Below, piece by piece: positions 1-8,886 of a stretch of 52,648 nt of DNA (the stretch's first letter is position 1; each line of letters opens with the position of its first letter). The stretch comes from an uncultured Collinsella sp. Its GTDB lineage: Bacteria; Actinomycetota; Coriobacteriia; Coriobacteriales; Coriobacteriaceae. A program made the translations under genes and the position numbers. The stretch covers positions 1 through 52,648 of the forward strand of contig CAJMHR010000012.1 in the NCBI GenBank assembly GCA_905213265.1, in the 5' to 3' direction. A model generated the notes under the pieces. It was not told the origin of the DNA. It saw nothing but the letters and a program-made list of their open reading frames with translations, and did not search any database.

Positions 1-174
1 GGCATCGACCTGCGCCGATGCCCCTAAAGCAGACACACATTTTGTCCTATAAGCCTCATCTCTTTGGGATTAAAGCTCGTTTTTGCTATGAGTGATTTTC
101 TAATTCCGTTTAAAACGTAAAGACGCATTGGGTTGCAAGGACATAAGCAAATCGAATTGAAATATAACCAGTGC

Positions 175-202
175 TGTAACGTTACAAAAAAGATTATAGA
201 AT
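175..202 (+). promoter_or_regulatory. Candidate promoter with palindromic operator
   Basis: A perfect 12-bp palindrome, TGTAACGTTACA, lies at 175-186 and is followed by an AT-rich stretch with -10 like hexamers (TATAGA at 195-200 or TAGAAT at 197-202). With TAGAAT as the -10, the palindrome falls on the -35 position, where a dimeric repressor would block polymerase. The reading frame of the peptidase starts about 40 bases downstream. The assignment rests only on sequence appearance. Confidence 0.4.
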
Positions 203-242
203 AGGAGTATCTTATAAGTCGCTTCTCTAGAAAGAAGAACAT

Positions 243-1370
243 ATGCTTTCGCGTCGTCGTTTTCTGCAACTTGTCGCGTCTTCAATTGTCGCCTTAGCCG
301 CACGTCCGAAAGAGGTTTTTGCTTCGACGGGCAATATTGATGGTGAGCAGATACAATTTACTTCTGAAATTGCGCAAGAGCTTGCCGATAAATATATAAA
401 GGGACTCCTCGGCTATTCGTATACGCCTTCTGACCCTATTCCTTTTATAGATGTTGATGGGTTCCCGCTTGGTTACATTGTTCCGGTTGTGACATCCAAT
501 AGGGCCGCGGGCTATTTGGTTTTAGATGCTTCAGATGATGAAATACTTACGGGATATCGTTTTGGAGACGGCTTAGTCAGCCCTATGGATCGGGGAGGAG
601 ATCTTGGTGTCGAGTCTTATTCTTTCAATAACCCAGTCGTAATGATCAATCCATTCGAATTCGGCGTGCAATCTTTGGACGGTTCAATAACAACAAATTG
701 CGGAAGAACAATCCCGGCTGTTTCCATAGAAGGACGGCCTGTCGTTTTATCGAATAAACCTTCAAGCTGGAACGATGTTGTAATTTACGCAACTCAAATG
801 CAGGATTACACAGTATCTGGATTTCGTTCCATTTCTCAGTTTATGTCATATGATGAAAGCGAGATTAAGAGGCTTACCGCCCACTATGCTTGTATGGTGA
901 CAGCTTTTTCGAACGTTGCGGAACTGTATGGCATTGCCAATTTATATAGCGACCCTTCGCAATATATGCAGATATGGAATTACACCAATACCCATGCTCT
1001 TTCCGATGAAGAACAGACTGTTCCCGGTGTTGTTTTGGGCGGAACGCCGATTTCAACCTGTGCAACGGGGTTTACAAATTACTGCGCAAGCAGAGGGAGT
1101 AATCTTATCGCCCGCACTGTCTCCTCCCCGGCTATCGCGAACATTCAAAATGAGATTAACTCTAATAGACCGAGTGTTTTACATGCGAGTTTGTACAACG
1201 GATCAGCCCATTCTGTAACAGCGGAGGCTTACGCCACACTTACTGGTAAGAAAACTGGAGAGACAAGGCAGATGATTGGCATAGCGGACGGCTGGAATTC
1301 ATCCTTATCCTTCCTGAAGTATGATCAGAGTTATTATGCGTGGACTTATGGAACGACTTTTTCGAAGTAG
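243..1370 (+). CDS. Tat-exported C39/C10-like cysteine peptidase
   Basis: A 375-residue exported protein. The N-terminus SRRRFLQL followed by a hydrophobic stretch matches a twin-arginine signal (residues 3-27). Residues about 40-130 (GYLVLDASDDEILTGY) resemble the prodomain of streptopain-like proteases. The second half looks like a papain-fold C39-like peptidase: candidate nucleophile Cys217 (AHYACMVTAF), His323 (GSAHSVTAEAY) and Asp349/Asn352 (IADGWNSS). The peptidase class is inferred from these motifs; C10 and C39-like are both possible. A weak GAAAGAAG ribosome site precedes the ATG. Base composition is clearly more AT-rich than the rest of the window, which suggests acquired DNA. The 3' end overlaps the next gene, a lipoprotein, so the two are probably co-expressed. 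Confidence 0.75.
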   Translation: MLSRRRFLQLVASSIVALAARPKEVFASTGNIDGEQIQFTSEIAQELADKYIKGLLGYSYTPSDPIPFIDVDGFPLGYIVPVVTSNRAAGYLVLDASDDEILTGYRFGDGLVSPMDRGGDLGVESYSFNNPVVMINPFEFGVQSLDGSITTNCGRTIPAVSIEGRPVVLSNKPSSWNDVVIYATQMQDYTVSGFRSISQFMSYDESEIKRLTAHYACMVTAFSNVAELYGIANLYSDPSQYMQIWNYTNTHALSDEEQTVPGVVLGGTPISTCATGFTNYCASRGSNLIARTVSSPAIANIQNEINSNRPSVLHASLYNGSAHSVTAEAYATLTGKKTGETRQMIGIADGWNSSLSFLKYDQSYYAWTYGTTFSK

Positions 1371-1749
1371 GACGATTCGTTTAGTCCTGTCTTTGGTGTT
1401 GATGGCTTTATTGGTGAGCTGTTCAACAAAAGAAGAGATGCCGCGCGGAGATTCCGGAGAAATGTCTGTGACAAACTCAGATTCATTGGAAATAGCTGGT
1501 GGGCATGCCGATGTGATGTTGCAAGGTAAAGGCATGCTTAGGTCGATTGATGCTGAAGACGCTGTCTGCTCAATAGAGGAATTAAAGACAGGTGAAACTG
1601 CATCGTACCGTGTTTCAGATAATGCTGCGAATATGATTGAGTCGATACCGATTGGAGCACAAGTTTCTTTTAGGTATTTTGCTCCGCAACTTGAGGAGGA
1701 GCTTGCTTCTCTGGTGTCTATATGTGCTGATGACAGCCAAAAGGTCTGA
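1348..1749 (+). CDS. Small lipoprotein, unknown function
   Basis: About 133 residues from the ATG at 1348; in-frame ATGs at 1321 and 1336 are also possible, and all overlap the end of the peptidase gene. The N-terminus has positive charges, a hydrophobic core and a lipobox LVSC (Cys25 from this start), so it should be a membrane-anchored lipoprotein. The mature part (about 108 residues) contains an OB-fold-like beta pattern (GKGMLRSIDAEDAVCSIEEL.. then ETASYRV and GAQVSFRYF), but no family was recognised. Translational overlap with the cysteine peptidase upstream suggests a partner or inhibitor role, which is inference. It shares the low GC of that gene. Confidence 0.65.
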   Translation: MERLFRSRTIRLVLSLVLMALLVSCSTKEEMPRGDSGEMSVTNSDSLEIAGGHADVMLQGKGMLRSIDAEDAVCSIEELKTGETASYRVSDNAANMIESIPIGAQVSFRYFAPQLEEELASLVSICADDSQKV

Positions 1750-1754
1750 TTTCA

Positions 1755-1795
1755 AACGGCCCTGGATGGTCAATGGCTATCCAGGGCCGTTTTGT
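1755..1795. terminator. Bidirectional terminator
   Basis: Arms ACGGCCCTGGAT (1757-1768) and ATCCAGGGCCGT (1779-1790) form a 12-bp stem with AAA on one side and TTTT on the other, so it can end both the lipoprotein transcript (plus) and the convergent gene ending at 1795 (minus). Confidence 0.8.
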
Positions 1796-3093
1796 CACTC
1801 GGCCGGGGCGTTGACCTTGTCGATGACCCAGGCGGCACCGAGGCCACCGGTGGTGTTGTGGCGGATGCGCACGGTGACTTCGTGGCGCTCGCCGGCCTGC
1901 GTGTAGCGCAGGGGGAAGCTTGCGCGGTTTCGCGCGGCCTCGATGGTACCGCGTTCGCGGGCAATCCAGTAGTACTCGCCGACGATGCCGAGCGTGTCGG
2001 CGCCGTAGGGGAGATAGGTCGACAGCTGGTGCAGAAGCGGGCCGGGGCAGAAGACCTCGGTTGCGAAATCGATGGGGAAGTCCTCGGGGATGGTCGGTGC
2101 TGCGGGTGCGGGGGCCGGTGCTGCAGCGGGGGCCGGAGACGGTGCCGGTGCGGGAATTTGGTCGCAAGCAGCGGCGGGCACGGATTCGATGACGGGTGCG
2201 GGCTCCGGCGTCGCTTCCGGCCTGGTCGTGGAATCTGCGGGCTTCACGATGGCGGGCGCGTCTGCTGCTGCAGTTTCAACCTCAACCTGCGTCGCGCTAT
2301 CATTCTCGACGCTCGACTTTGTCTCGATGGGCGTGGATGCCATGGTGGTGATGCCGGCGTTGGCGTTCTCGGGGTCATAGACGACCGTGAGCGAGATGGC
2401 GGGCTGCGGTGCCTCGGACTCCGGCGTCGACTCGGTAGCGTCTTGATCGTTGGGCTGATCGTCCTCGGCTTCGTCGCTAAAGACATCGCTATTTTGGAAC
2501 GCAGACGTCTCGGGTTGGTTAGCGGCTTCTTCGGTTGTCGACTTGGGAGCCTCGTTGAGCTCCGCAGTGGCTTCCTGCTCGGATATGACTTCGGGATCGG
2601 TCGTGGCGGCGATTTCGGTTTCGGCTTCTGCCGTTACCTCAATAGCGACTTCGATCTCTGCCTCGGGCTCGGGCTCCGGCACAGCTTCAGCCACGGGCTC
2701 GGGCTCGGGACGCTTAACGTGCTTGGGGCGCACGGCCTTGAGGTCCTTCTCGCCGCGCTTTTTCTTTTTGTAGGACTGCTTGGCGCCCTTGGCAGCCTTG
2801 GGCTTGTCCTCGCCCTTGGCAAGGGCGGCATCCCAGGCATCGTTGGCGATGACGGTGGCATACAGGCGGCCGCCCTTAAAGACGGTCAGCTTAATGCAGT
2901 CGTTGAGCTCCTCGAGCAGCTCGCGCGTGGACTCGAAGCCCGGGTCATAAGCGGTCATGTCGCCGGCGGCGAGCGCCTCCTCGACCTGCGTCATAAACGT
3001 TTGCTTGCCGCACCCAATCGCGTCGCGCAGCAGGCGATACAGATAGATGTGGTTGCCCAGCGAAAGCGTGGGCCTAACTATTGTCTTGCTCAT
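1795..3093 (-). CDS. Hypothetical protein with conserved ends and acidic/proline linker
   Basis: 432 residues from the ATG at 3093, chosen because AAGAGGAG sits 8-15 bases upstream; a longer frame to 3165 lacks a ribosome site. Three parts are visible: an N-terminal alpha/beta region (residues 1-85, with GFESTRELLEELNDCIKLTVFKGGRLYATV, which could be a small winged-helix or LOTUS-like fold), a basic patch with KKKKRGEK, then about 240 residues of low-complexity Glu/Pro/Ala/Thr sequence, then a conserved-looking C-terminal 95 residues (PIDFATEVFCPGPLLHQLSTYL.. to DKVNAPAE). There is no signal peptide or membrane segment, so it should be cytoplasmic. I do not recognise the family. The architecture of two folded ends joined by a long disordered tether suggests a scaffold or nucleic-acid-binding role, which is speculative. 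Confidence 0.7.
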   Translation of the reverse strand: MSKTIVRPTLSLGNHIYLYRLLRDAIGCGKQTFMTQVEEALAAGDMTAYDPGFESTRELLEELNDCIKLTVFKGGRLYATVIANDAWDAALAKGEDKPKAAKGAKQSYKKKKRGEKDLKAVRPKHVKRPEPEPVAEAVPEPEPEAEIEVAIEVTAEAETEIAATTDPEVISEQEATAELNEAPKSTTEEAANQPETSAFQNSDVFSDEAEDDQPNDQDATESTPESEAPQPAISLTVVYDPENANAGITTMASTPIETKSSVENDSATQVEVETAAADAPAIVKPADSTTRPEATPEPAPVIESVPAAACDQIPAPAPSPAPAAAPAPAPAAPTIPEDFPIDFATEVFCPGPLLHQLSTYLPYGADTLGIVGEYYWIARERGTIEAARNRASFPLRYTQAGERHEVTVRIRHNTTGGLGAAWVIDKVNAPAE

Positions 3094-3161
3094 GGCAAAT
3101 CTCCTCTTTACACACCAAAGCATCTTACCATCGCACGGGACGTGCCACCTCGGCACCCAAG

Positions 3162-3201
3162 GCAAACGGGCGCGAACCGCTGTCGATTCGCGCCCGTTAT
3201 A
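3162..3201 (-). terminator. Intrinsic terminator of the 3233-4195 gene
   Basis: AACGGGCGCGAA and TTCGCGCCCGTT form a perfect 12-bp stem with a 9-base loop between the stop of the membrane protein gene and the start of the next minus-strand gene. Confidence 0.7.
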
Positions 3202-3232
3202 CAGGTCGGTTATCTATGAGAGGCAAATGTGC

Positions 3233-4195
3233 TTAGTTGCCCGATGCCGTGCCTTGGCTCGAGTTGTCAGATGCCGTGCCAGACGCGGTTCCGCTCGAGC
3301 TGTTCGAGCTGTTGGTGTTGCTGCTGTCTGCTGTGCCCGTTCCTGAAGTGGTGTCGCTTGTCTGGCCGCCCGTGCTCGGCTGTGAACCGTCAGTCGTTTG
3401 GCTTGAGTCGGTCGTGCCGGACGGCGTGCCACTGTTGGCCGTAGAGGAATCGGTGCCCTGCGATTGGTTTTGGGTGTTCGAGGACGAATCGGTAGAGGTA
3501 GAACTGTCTTGCGTGCCGTCCGCCTGTGCCTGCTGATCTTGCGACTGGGTGTTGCCATTTGCATCGCTCTCGGTCGTGCGCGACGAAAGGATTGGCTCGG
3601 GGCGCTCGCCCAGACCCTCACCGGCGGTGGTGATAAGGATGGCGCCGGCGCAGGCGATGACCGCGACGATGGCGATGGCGATCGAGAAGATGATGACCTT
3701 CTTTTGCGTCTGGCTGCGCTCTGCCGCGGCTTTGGCGCGCAGGCTGTTAGGGGCGACGCGTGCCGTGGTCGCGCGTCCCGCAACCTGGCGCATTTCCTGC
3801 GTGGTCGCGGCGCCGCCCAGGTGCTCCTCGGCATTAAATTCAACGGGCTCATAGGCGCCGGCGGGGTAGTCGACGTCGGCGTGCGTACCTTTGAGGGCTT
3901 CGGCGCTGGCAGAGATAAAGTGGCGGTAGACCTGCGAAGACACAACGGTGATGACCGAGCTCACGGCGGCGCCAATCACCGAGCCGGCAATGCCGATCTT
4001 TGAAGCAAGCGCCACGCTCGTGGCGGCAGCTGCGGCGCCGGCGATGATCTGGGGAATGGAAATGTCGTCGAACAGGCCCTTTTTGGGTGCGATGGCCATG
4101 GTCTGTCCGATGGAATGGTTTTCGTGAACGCCGTTGTTGAGCGCGGCCGGTGTCATGACGCGCGTGCGCGGCGCGTCGGTGTACTTGGTTGTCAT
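3233..4195 (-). CDS. Membrane protein with Ser/Thr/Asn-rich tail
   Basis: 320 residues from the ATG at 4195, chosen because GGGAGGAC lies just upstream; the longer frame to 4291 has no ribosome site. Residues 47-90 are an Ala/Gly/Val-rich hydrophobic segment (IIAGAAAAATSVALASKIGIAGSVIGAAVSS), residues 166-190 are a strong transmembrane helix preceded by KK, and residues 200-320 are almost entirely Ser, Thr, Gly, Asn, Asp and Gln. The tail has the look of an extracellular, possibly glycosylated, stalk, but no sorting signal follows it. Function unknown; this type of protein is common in Coriobacteriia. Expression is separate from the gene downstream because a terminator lies between them. Confidence 0.7.
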   Translation of the reverse strand: MTTKYTDAPRTRVMTPAALNNGVHENHSIGQTMAIAPKKGLFDDISIPQIIAGAAAAATSVALASKIGIAGSVIGAAVSSVITVVSSQVYRHFISASAEALKGTHADVDYPAGAYEPVEFNAEEHLGGAATTQEMRQVAGRATTARVAPNSLRAKAAAERSQTQKKVIIFSIAIAIVAVIACAGAILITTAGEGLGERPEPILSSRTTESDANGNTQSQDQQAQADGTQDSSTSTDSSSNTQNQSQGTDSSTANSGTPSGTTDSSQTTDGSQPSTGGQTSDTTSGTGTADSSNTNSSNSSSGTASGTASDNSSQGTASGN

Positions 4196-4398
4196 ACGGG
4201 GTCCTCCCGGTGTAAATCTGCTTCGTTTCGTGTAGCCATCAGGGTACCCACCAGATGTGAATCGTACGTGACATTTAACAGATACCATCAACTCATCAAT
4301 AGCTCACCAAGTTGGTGGGATGCGGTTGCACCCGGCGGTTGAACTACAATAGAGCTTGCTAATTGTTGTGAATGGCGTCTACGCACGGGGGCATTCTT

Positions 4399-6378
4399 AT
4401 GAATCTTCACCTTTCTCAGTCTGATGGCTTTTTGCGTGTGGCGGCGGCGTCGCCGCGGATTCGCGTGGCCGATGTCGAGGGCAATGCCGAGGTTGCGCTG
4501 GCGGCTGTTCGCGATGCTGCCGAGCGCGGCGTTCGCGCGCTGGTGTTGCCCGAGCTTAATCTGACTGGCTATACCGCGGCTGATCTGTTCCATAACCGCA
4601 CACTGCTGCATGCCTGCGAGGCGGCACTTGTGCACATTCTCGATGAAACCCGCGATCTGCCGATTGTCTTTACCATCGGTCTTCCCGTTGCAGTTGCCGA
4701 GAATATCTACAACTGCGCTGCCGTGTGCTGCGCGGGCGAGCTTTTGGGTCTTACGGCCAAGAAGTATCTGCCCAACTATGGCGAGTTCTATGAGCGTCGC
4801 TGGTTTGCTCCATCGCCTGCGGATCCCGTGTGGGTCGAGTTTGCCGGTCAGGGTCCGGTTCCGCTGGGTTCGGGGCTTGTCTACCGCTGCTGTGATGAAG
4901 GTGCCGAGGATATGGTGCTGGGCGTTGAGGTCTGCGAGGACCTGTGGGTGCCGGCGCCCCCTTCGACCGAGATGGCGCTTGCCGGTGCGACGGTGATCCT
5001 CAATCCGTCGGCTTCGGACGAGATTATCGGTAAGGCGGATTACCGCCGCAGCCTAATCTCCAACCAGAGCGCGCGCCTGTACTGCGCCTATGCCTACGCG
5101 GACGCGAGCGAGGGCGAGTCCACGACCGACATGGTCTTTGCGGGCGAGAACCTCGTCTACGAAAACGGCTCCAAGCTCGCCGCGACCAAACTGCTTACCT
5201 GCGATATGGCCATCGCCGACGTTGACCTTGACCGCCTGGTTGCCGAGCGCCGTCGCTCGACGACGTGGACGCGCACCGACGATGCGCCGGAGGCCACGGC
5301 CGTTGAGTTTTCGTTTGAGGGCGTGCTGGCCGAAGAACCTGTCCTGCGCGATGCCTGCGATATCGACCGCGTTTTCCCGCGCGCGCCCTTTGTGCCGGCC
5401 GACCACGGCGACTTGGCCGAGCGCTGCGAGACGATCCTCGGTCTGCAGACTGCGGGCCTCAAGATCCGCCTCGCCCACACAGGTACCAAGGCTGCGGTCA
5501 TCGGCCTTTCGGGCGGCTTGGACTCCACGCTAGCGCTGCTTGTGACCGTGCGTGCCTTCGATGCACTGGGACTGTCGCGCACGGGTATCACGGCGGTTTC
5601 CATGCCCGGCTTTGGCACGACGCACCGCACTAAGTCCAATGCCGAGTCGCTCGCTCGTGACTTGGGTGTGAGCTTCCGCGAGGTCTCAATCCATGCTGCC
5701 GTGGAACAGCACTTTAAGGATATCGAGCATGATCCGGCCGTGCAGGACGTGACCTACGAGAACAGCCAGGCGCGCGAGCGTACGCAGATTCTGATGGATC
5801 TGGCCAACCAGGCTGGCGGTTTTGTCATCGGCACGGGCGACCTGTCGGAGCTGGCGCTCGGCTGGGCTACCTATAACGGCGACCACATGAGCATGTACGC
5901 CGTCAACGCGAGCGTGCCTAAGACGCTTGTGCGCCATCTGGTGCGCTATGCGGCCGATGTGTTTGGCGGGCGTATTGCCGAGACGCTGCTCGACATCCTC
6001 GATACGCCGGTGTCCCCCGAGCTTCTGCCGCCCACGGGCGACGGCGAGATTGCGCAGAAGACCGAGGATTTGGTGGGCCCGTATGAGCTGCACGACTACT
6101 TCCTCTACTACCTGCTGCGTTTTGGCTTTGAGCCGGGCAAGATCTACCGCATGGCGCTCAAGAGCTTCGAGGGCGTCTACGACGCCAAGACCGTCCACAC
6201 GTGGCTACGTACGTTCTACCGTCGCTTCTTTGCCCAGCAGTTTAAGCGCAGCTGCCTGCCCGATGGTCCCAAGGTGGGTTCGGTGACGCTCAGCCCGCGC
6301 GGCGATTGGCGTATGCCGAGTGACGCTAGCTCGCGTCTGTGGCTTGCGCAGATCGACGCGCTCAATCCAGTTGACTAA
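4399..6378 (+). CDS. nadE: Glutamine-dependent NAD+ synthetase
   Basis: 659 residues from the ATG at 4399 (GGGGG nine bases upstream); the in-frame ATG at 4372 has no ribosome site. It makes NAD+ from deamido-NAD+, ATP and glutamine in the cytoplasm. The N-terminal nitrilase-type glutaminase domain (about 1-290) shows the Glu-Lys-Cys triad: Glu52 (LPELNLTGY), Lys121 (KKYLPNYGEFYERRWF) and Cys179 (EVCEDLWVP). The C-terminal synthetase domain carries the ATP pyrophosphatase loop SGGLDS at 371-376 and the GTGDLSELALGW motif. Length and order match the two-domain family. A -10 like TACAAT lies at 4345-4350, and a terminator follows the gene. Confidence 0.95.
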   Translation: MNLHLSQSDGFLRVAAASPRIRVADVEGNAEVALAAVRDAAERGVRALVLPELNLTGYTAADLFHNRTLLHACEAALVHILDETRDLPIVFTIGLPVAVAENIYNCAAVCCAGELLGLTAKKYLPNYGEFYERRWFAPSPADPVWVEFAGQGPVPLGSGLVYRCCDEGAEDMVLGVEVCEDLWVPAPPSTEMALAGATVILNPSASDEIIGKADYRRSLISNQSARLYCAYAYADASEGESTTDMVFAGENLVYENGSKLAATKLLTCDMAIADVDLDRLVAERRRSTTWTRTDDAPEATAVEFSFEGVLAEEPVLRDACDIDRVFPRAPFVPADHGDLAERCETILGLQTAGLKIRLAHTGTKAAVIGLSGGLDSTLALLVTVRAFDALGLSRTGITAVSMPGFGTTHRTKSNAESLARDLGVSFREVSIHAAVEQHFKDIEHDPAVQDVTYENSQARERTQILMDLANQAGGFVIGTGDLSELALGWATYNGDHMSMYAVNASVPKTLVRHLVRYAADVFGGRIAETLLDILDTPVSPELLPPTGDGEIAQKTEDLVGPYELHDYFLYYLLRFGFEPGKIYRMALKSFEGVYDAKTVHTWLRTFYRRFFAQQFKRSCLPDGPKVGSVTLSPRGDWRMPSDASSRLWLAQIDALNPVD

Positions 6379-6446
6379 GGTTGGCTAAATTGAACCAATA
6401 CGGGGGTTGCAAGCGTTACACTTTTGCAATCTGATGGCCCGTATCG

Positions 6447-6478
6447 CGCGGCGCTCTTGTCGGAGCGCCGCGTTTTTT
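6447..6478 (+). terminator. Terminator after nadE
   Basis: CGCGGCGCTC (6447-6456) pairs perfectly with GAGCGCCGCG (6463-6472), followed by six T. It lies only about 20 bases before the next start codon at 6497, so it may also act as a leader attenuator for the aminotransferase. Confidence 0.85.
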
Positions 6479-6496
6479 ATATCGAAAGGTGGCACC

Positions 6497-7660
6497 ATGC
6501 AGGCATCGCAGCGTCTCGACCGCTTTGGCGCGGAGGTCTTCGCCTCGCTCAACAACAAGCTTCTCGCGCTGAAGGCTCAGGGCAAGACCATTTACAACAT
6601 GAGCGTGGGCACGCCCGACTTTAAGCCGTACGACCATGTGGTCGAGGCGCTCACGCAGGCAGCCCAAGATCCCGAGATGTGGAAGTATGCCCTGCGCGAC
6701 CTGCCCGAACTCAAGCAGGCCGTGTGCGATTACTATGAGCGTCGCTTTGGCGTTTCGGGCATTACGCCGTCTATGGTGCAGTCGTGCAACGGCACGCAGG
6801 AGGGGGTGGGCCATTTGGGCCTTGCCCTGCTCGATCCGGGTGACACCATTTTGGTTCCCGATCCGTGCTACCCGGTCTTTGAGGCGGGTGCCAAGATCGC
6901 CGATGCCAAGCTCGAATACTATCCGCTGGTTGCCGAGCACAATTACCTGCCCTATGTGGCGGGTATCGATCCCGAGGTTGCCGATCGTGCCAAGTACATG
7001 ATCGTGTCGCTGCCCGCGAACCCGGTCGGCTCGGTGGGCACGCCCGAGGTCTACGAGGAGATTATCGCCTTTGCCCGCGAGCATGATCTGTTGATCGTCC
7101 ATGATAACGCGTACTCCGACATCGTGTTTGACGGCGAGCCCGGCGGCAGCTTCTTGCAGTATCCCGGCGCGCTCGAGGTGGGCGTTGAGTTCTTCTCGCT
7201 CTCCAAGTCGTTTAACGTCACCGGTGCCCGCATCGGCTTTTTGGTCGGTCGCGAGGATGTGGTCTCTGCCTTTGCCAAGCTGCGCGGCCAGATCGACTTT
7301 GGTATGTTCTTCCCGATTCAGAAGGCCGCCATCGCGTGCCTGAACGGTCCGCGCGATGAGGTCGAGGCGCAGCGTCTGAAGTACCAGGAACGCCGCGATG
7401 CCCTGTGCGACGGTCTTGAGGGCCTGGGCTGGGAGCGTCCCAACGCGCATGGCTCTATGTTTGTGTGGGCCAAGCTTCCCGGTGGTCGCACCGATTCCAT
7501 GGCGTTTTGCGAGGAGCTCATGGAGAAGGCCGGCGTTGTGGTGACGCCGGGCGCGAGCTTTGGCCCTTCGGGCGAGGGGCACGTGCGCATGGCGCTGGTC
7601 CTGCCGCCCGATCAGATCGCTTTGGCTGTCGAGGCCATTCGCGAGGCGGGCCTGTATTAG
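6497..7660 (+). CDS. PLP-dependent class I/II aminotransferase
   Basis: 387 residues from the ATG at 6497, which has GAAAGGTGG upstream; the longer frame from 6407 runs through a terminator hairpin and is rejected. Fold-type I aminotransferase motifs are present: NMSVGTPDFKP, PANPVG (Asn175), HDNAYSDIVFDG (Asp203, Tyr206) and the PLP-binding Lys237 in SLSKSFNVTGARIGF. The sequence resembles the LL-diaminopimelate / aspartate / N-acetyl-DAP (PatA-like) branch. Since dapH (acetyl route) is in the same window, a role as N-acetyl-DAP aminotransferase is an attractive inference, but substrate cannot be read from the sequence and it is not linked to that operon. Confidence 0.85.
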   Translation: MQASQRLDRFGAEVFASLNNKLLALKAQGKTIYNMSVGTPDFKPYDHVVEALTQAAQDPEMWKYALRDLPELKQAVCDYYERRFGVSGITPSMVQSCNGTQEGVGHLGLALLDPGDTILVPDPCYPVFEAGAKIADAKLEYYPLVAEHNYLPYVAGIDPEVADRAKYMIVSLPANPVGSVGTPEVYEEIIAFAREHDLLIVHDNAYSDIVFDGEPGGSFLQYPGALEVGVEFFSLSKSFNVTGARIGFLVGREDVVSAFAKLRGQIDFGMFFPIQKAAIACLNGPRDEVEAQRLKYQERRDALCDGLEGLGWERPNAHGSMFVWAKLPGGRTDSMAFCEELMEKAGVVVTPGASFGPSGEGHVRMALVLPPDQIALAVEAIREAGLY

Positions 7661-7803
7661 AAACCTATTTCGACTCGTCAATAGCTCGAAACCGATTTCG
7701 TGCAGTTATTTTACGAATTCTGCAAACAATTTCGGTAAACGGTCGATTTTTGGCTGCGAATAGGAGCATAATCAAAGTCCCGATTGGATGTATTGGGATT
7801 ACG

Positions 7804-7841
7804 ACAAGCCGCTCGGGTCGTTCCCGGGCGGCTTGTTTGTG
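7804..7841 (+). terminator. Hairpin in ldh leader
   Basis: ACAAGCCGCTCGGG (7804-7817) pairs with CCCGGGCGGCTTGT (7823-7836) with one G-U, forming a 14-bp stem with a 5-base loop and a weak T-rich tail (TTTGT). It lies 20-60 bases before the ldh start, so it is either the end of an upstream transcript or a leader attenuator of ldh. Confidence 0.55.
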
Positions 7842-7861
7842 GAGAGAGATGGGAGTTTCTA

Positions 7862-8812
7862 ATGGTTAACGAGAAGAAGGTCGCTATTGTCGGCTGCGGT
7901 TTCGTCGGTTCGTCTTCGGCGTTCGCACTGATGCAGAGTGGTCTGTTCTCCGAGATGGTCCTCATCGACGTGGACAAGAACCGCGCCGAGGGTGAGGCTC
8001 TGGATATCGCGCACGGCATGACGTTTGCCGAGCCGATGAAGATCTACGCCGGCGATTATTCCGATGTCGCCGACGCCGCCATGATCGTCGTCACCGCTGG
8101 CGCTGCCCAGAAGCCCGGTGAGACCCGCCTGGACCTGGTCAACAAGAACGTAAACATCTTTAAGTCCATTATCCCCGAGATTAAGAAGTCCGGCTTCGAC
8201 GGCATTCTGCTAATCGTCTCCAACCCGGTTGATGTTCTGACCTATGCTGCCATCAAGATGTCCGGCCTGCCCGAGGGCCATGTCATCGGCTCCGGCACCG
8301 TGCTCGACACTGGCCGTCTGCAGCAGATGCTTGGTGCCCACGTCGAGGTTGACCCGCGCGATGTCCAGGCCTATGTCATGGGCGAGCACGGTGACTCCGA
8401 GTTTGTCGCTTGGTCCAGCGCTCAGGTTGCTGGCGTTCCGCTGAACACCTTCTGCGAGCTTCACGGCCACCTGGAGCATGAGGCTGCCGAGAAGCGCATC
8501 GCCGAGGACGTCAAGAACTCCGCCTACACCATCATCGAGAAGAAGCACGCCACCTACTACGGCGTCGCCATGGCCGTCAAGCGCATCTGCACCGCTGTCA
8601 TGCGCGATGAGCAGACCGTTCTGCCCGTTTCCTCGCTCATGGTGGGCGAGTATGGCCTGTCCGATCTGGCTATCTCCATGCCGACGGTCGTTGGCCGTGA
8701 CGGCGTCGTCTGCCGCGTTCCCGTGCCGTTGAACGATGACGAGCAGCATGAGCTCACCGCCTCCGCCAAGGCCCTCAAGGACATCATCGACAGCGTCGAC
8801 TTCTCCTGCTAA
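7862..8812 (+). CDS. ldh: L-lactate dehydrogenase
   Basis: 316 residues; ATG at 7862 with GGGAG seven bases upstream. It reduces pyruvate to L-lactate with NADH at the end of glycolysis. The dinucleotide-binding GCGFVG is at residues 11-16 and the NAD-specific acidic residue in LIDVDKN. The active-site loop AAQKPGETRL has Gln83, which marks lactate rather than malate specificity, with Arg89; catalytic His176 is in GEHGDS and the Asp partner in VLDTGRL. Codon use is strongly biased, consistent with a highly expressed fermentation enzyme. A 200-base leader with a hairpin precedes it and a terminator follows. Confidence 0.95.
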   Translation: MVNEKKVAIVGCGFVGSSSAFALMQSGLFSEMVLIDVDKNRAEGEALDIAHGMTFAEPMKIYAGDYSDVADAAMIVVTAGAAQKPGETRLDLVNKNVNIFKSIIPEIKKSGFDGILLIVSNPVDVLTYAAIKMSGLPEGHVIGSGTVLDTGRLQQMLGAHVEVDPRDVQAYVMGEHGDSEFVAWSSAQVAGVPLNTFCELHGHLEHEAAEKRIAEDVKNSAYTIIEKKHATYYGVAMAVKRICTAVMRDEQTVLPVSSLMVGEYGLSDLAISMPTVVGRDGVVCRVPVPLNDDEQHELTASAKALKDIIDSVDFSC

Positions 8813-8846
8813 ACCAAGCTTTTTTGGGCAACAGGCTACAATGAAA

Positions 8847-8879
8847 GGCGTCCGGGCCACACGGTCCGGGCGCCTTTTT
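8847..8879 (+). terminator. Terminator after ldh
   Basis: GGCGTCCGGGCC (8847-8858) pairs with GGTCCGGGCGCC (8863-8874), allowing G-U, followed by five T. Confidence 0.85.
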
Positions 8880-8886
8880 GGTGCGA

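Noticed and set aside
1792..3219. Long plus-strand frame opposite the 432-residue protein
   Set aside because: Gly/Arg/Cys-rich composition typical of antisense shadows in GC-rich DNA; the minus-strand frame has a ribosome site and protein-like ends.
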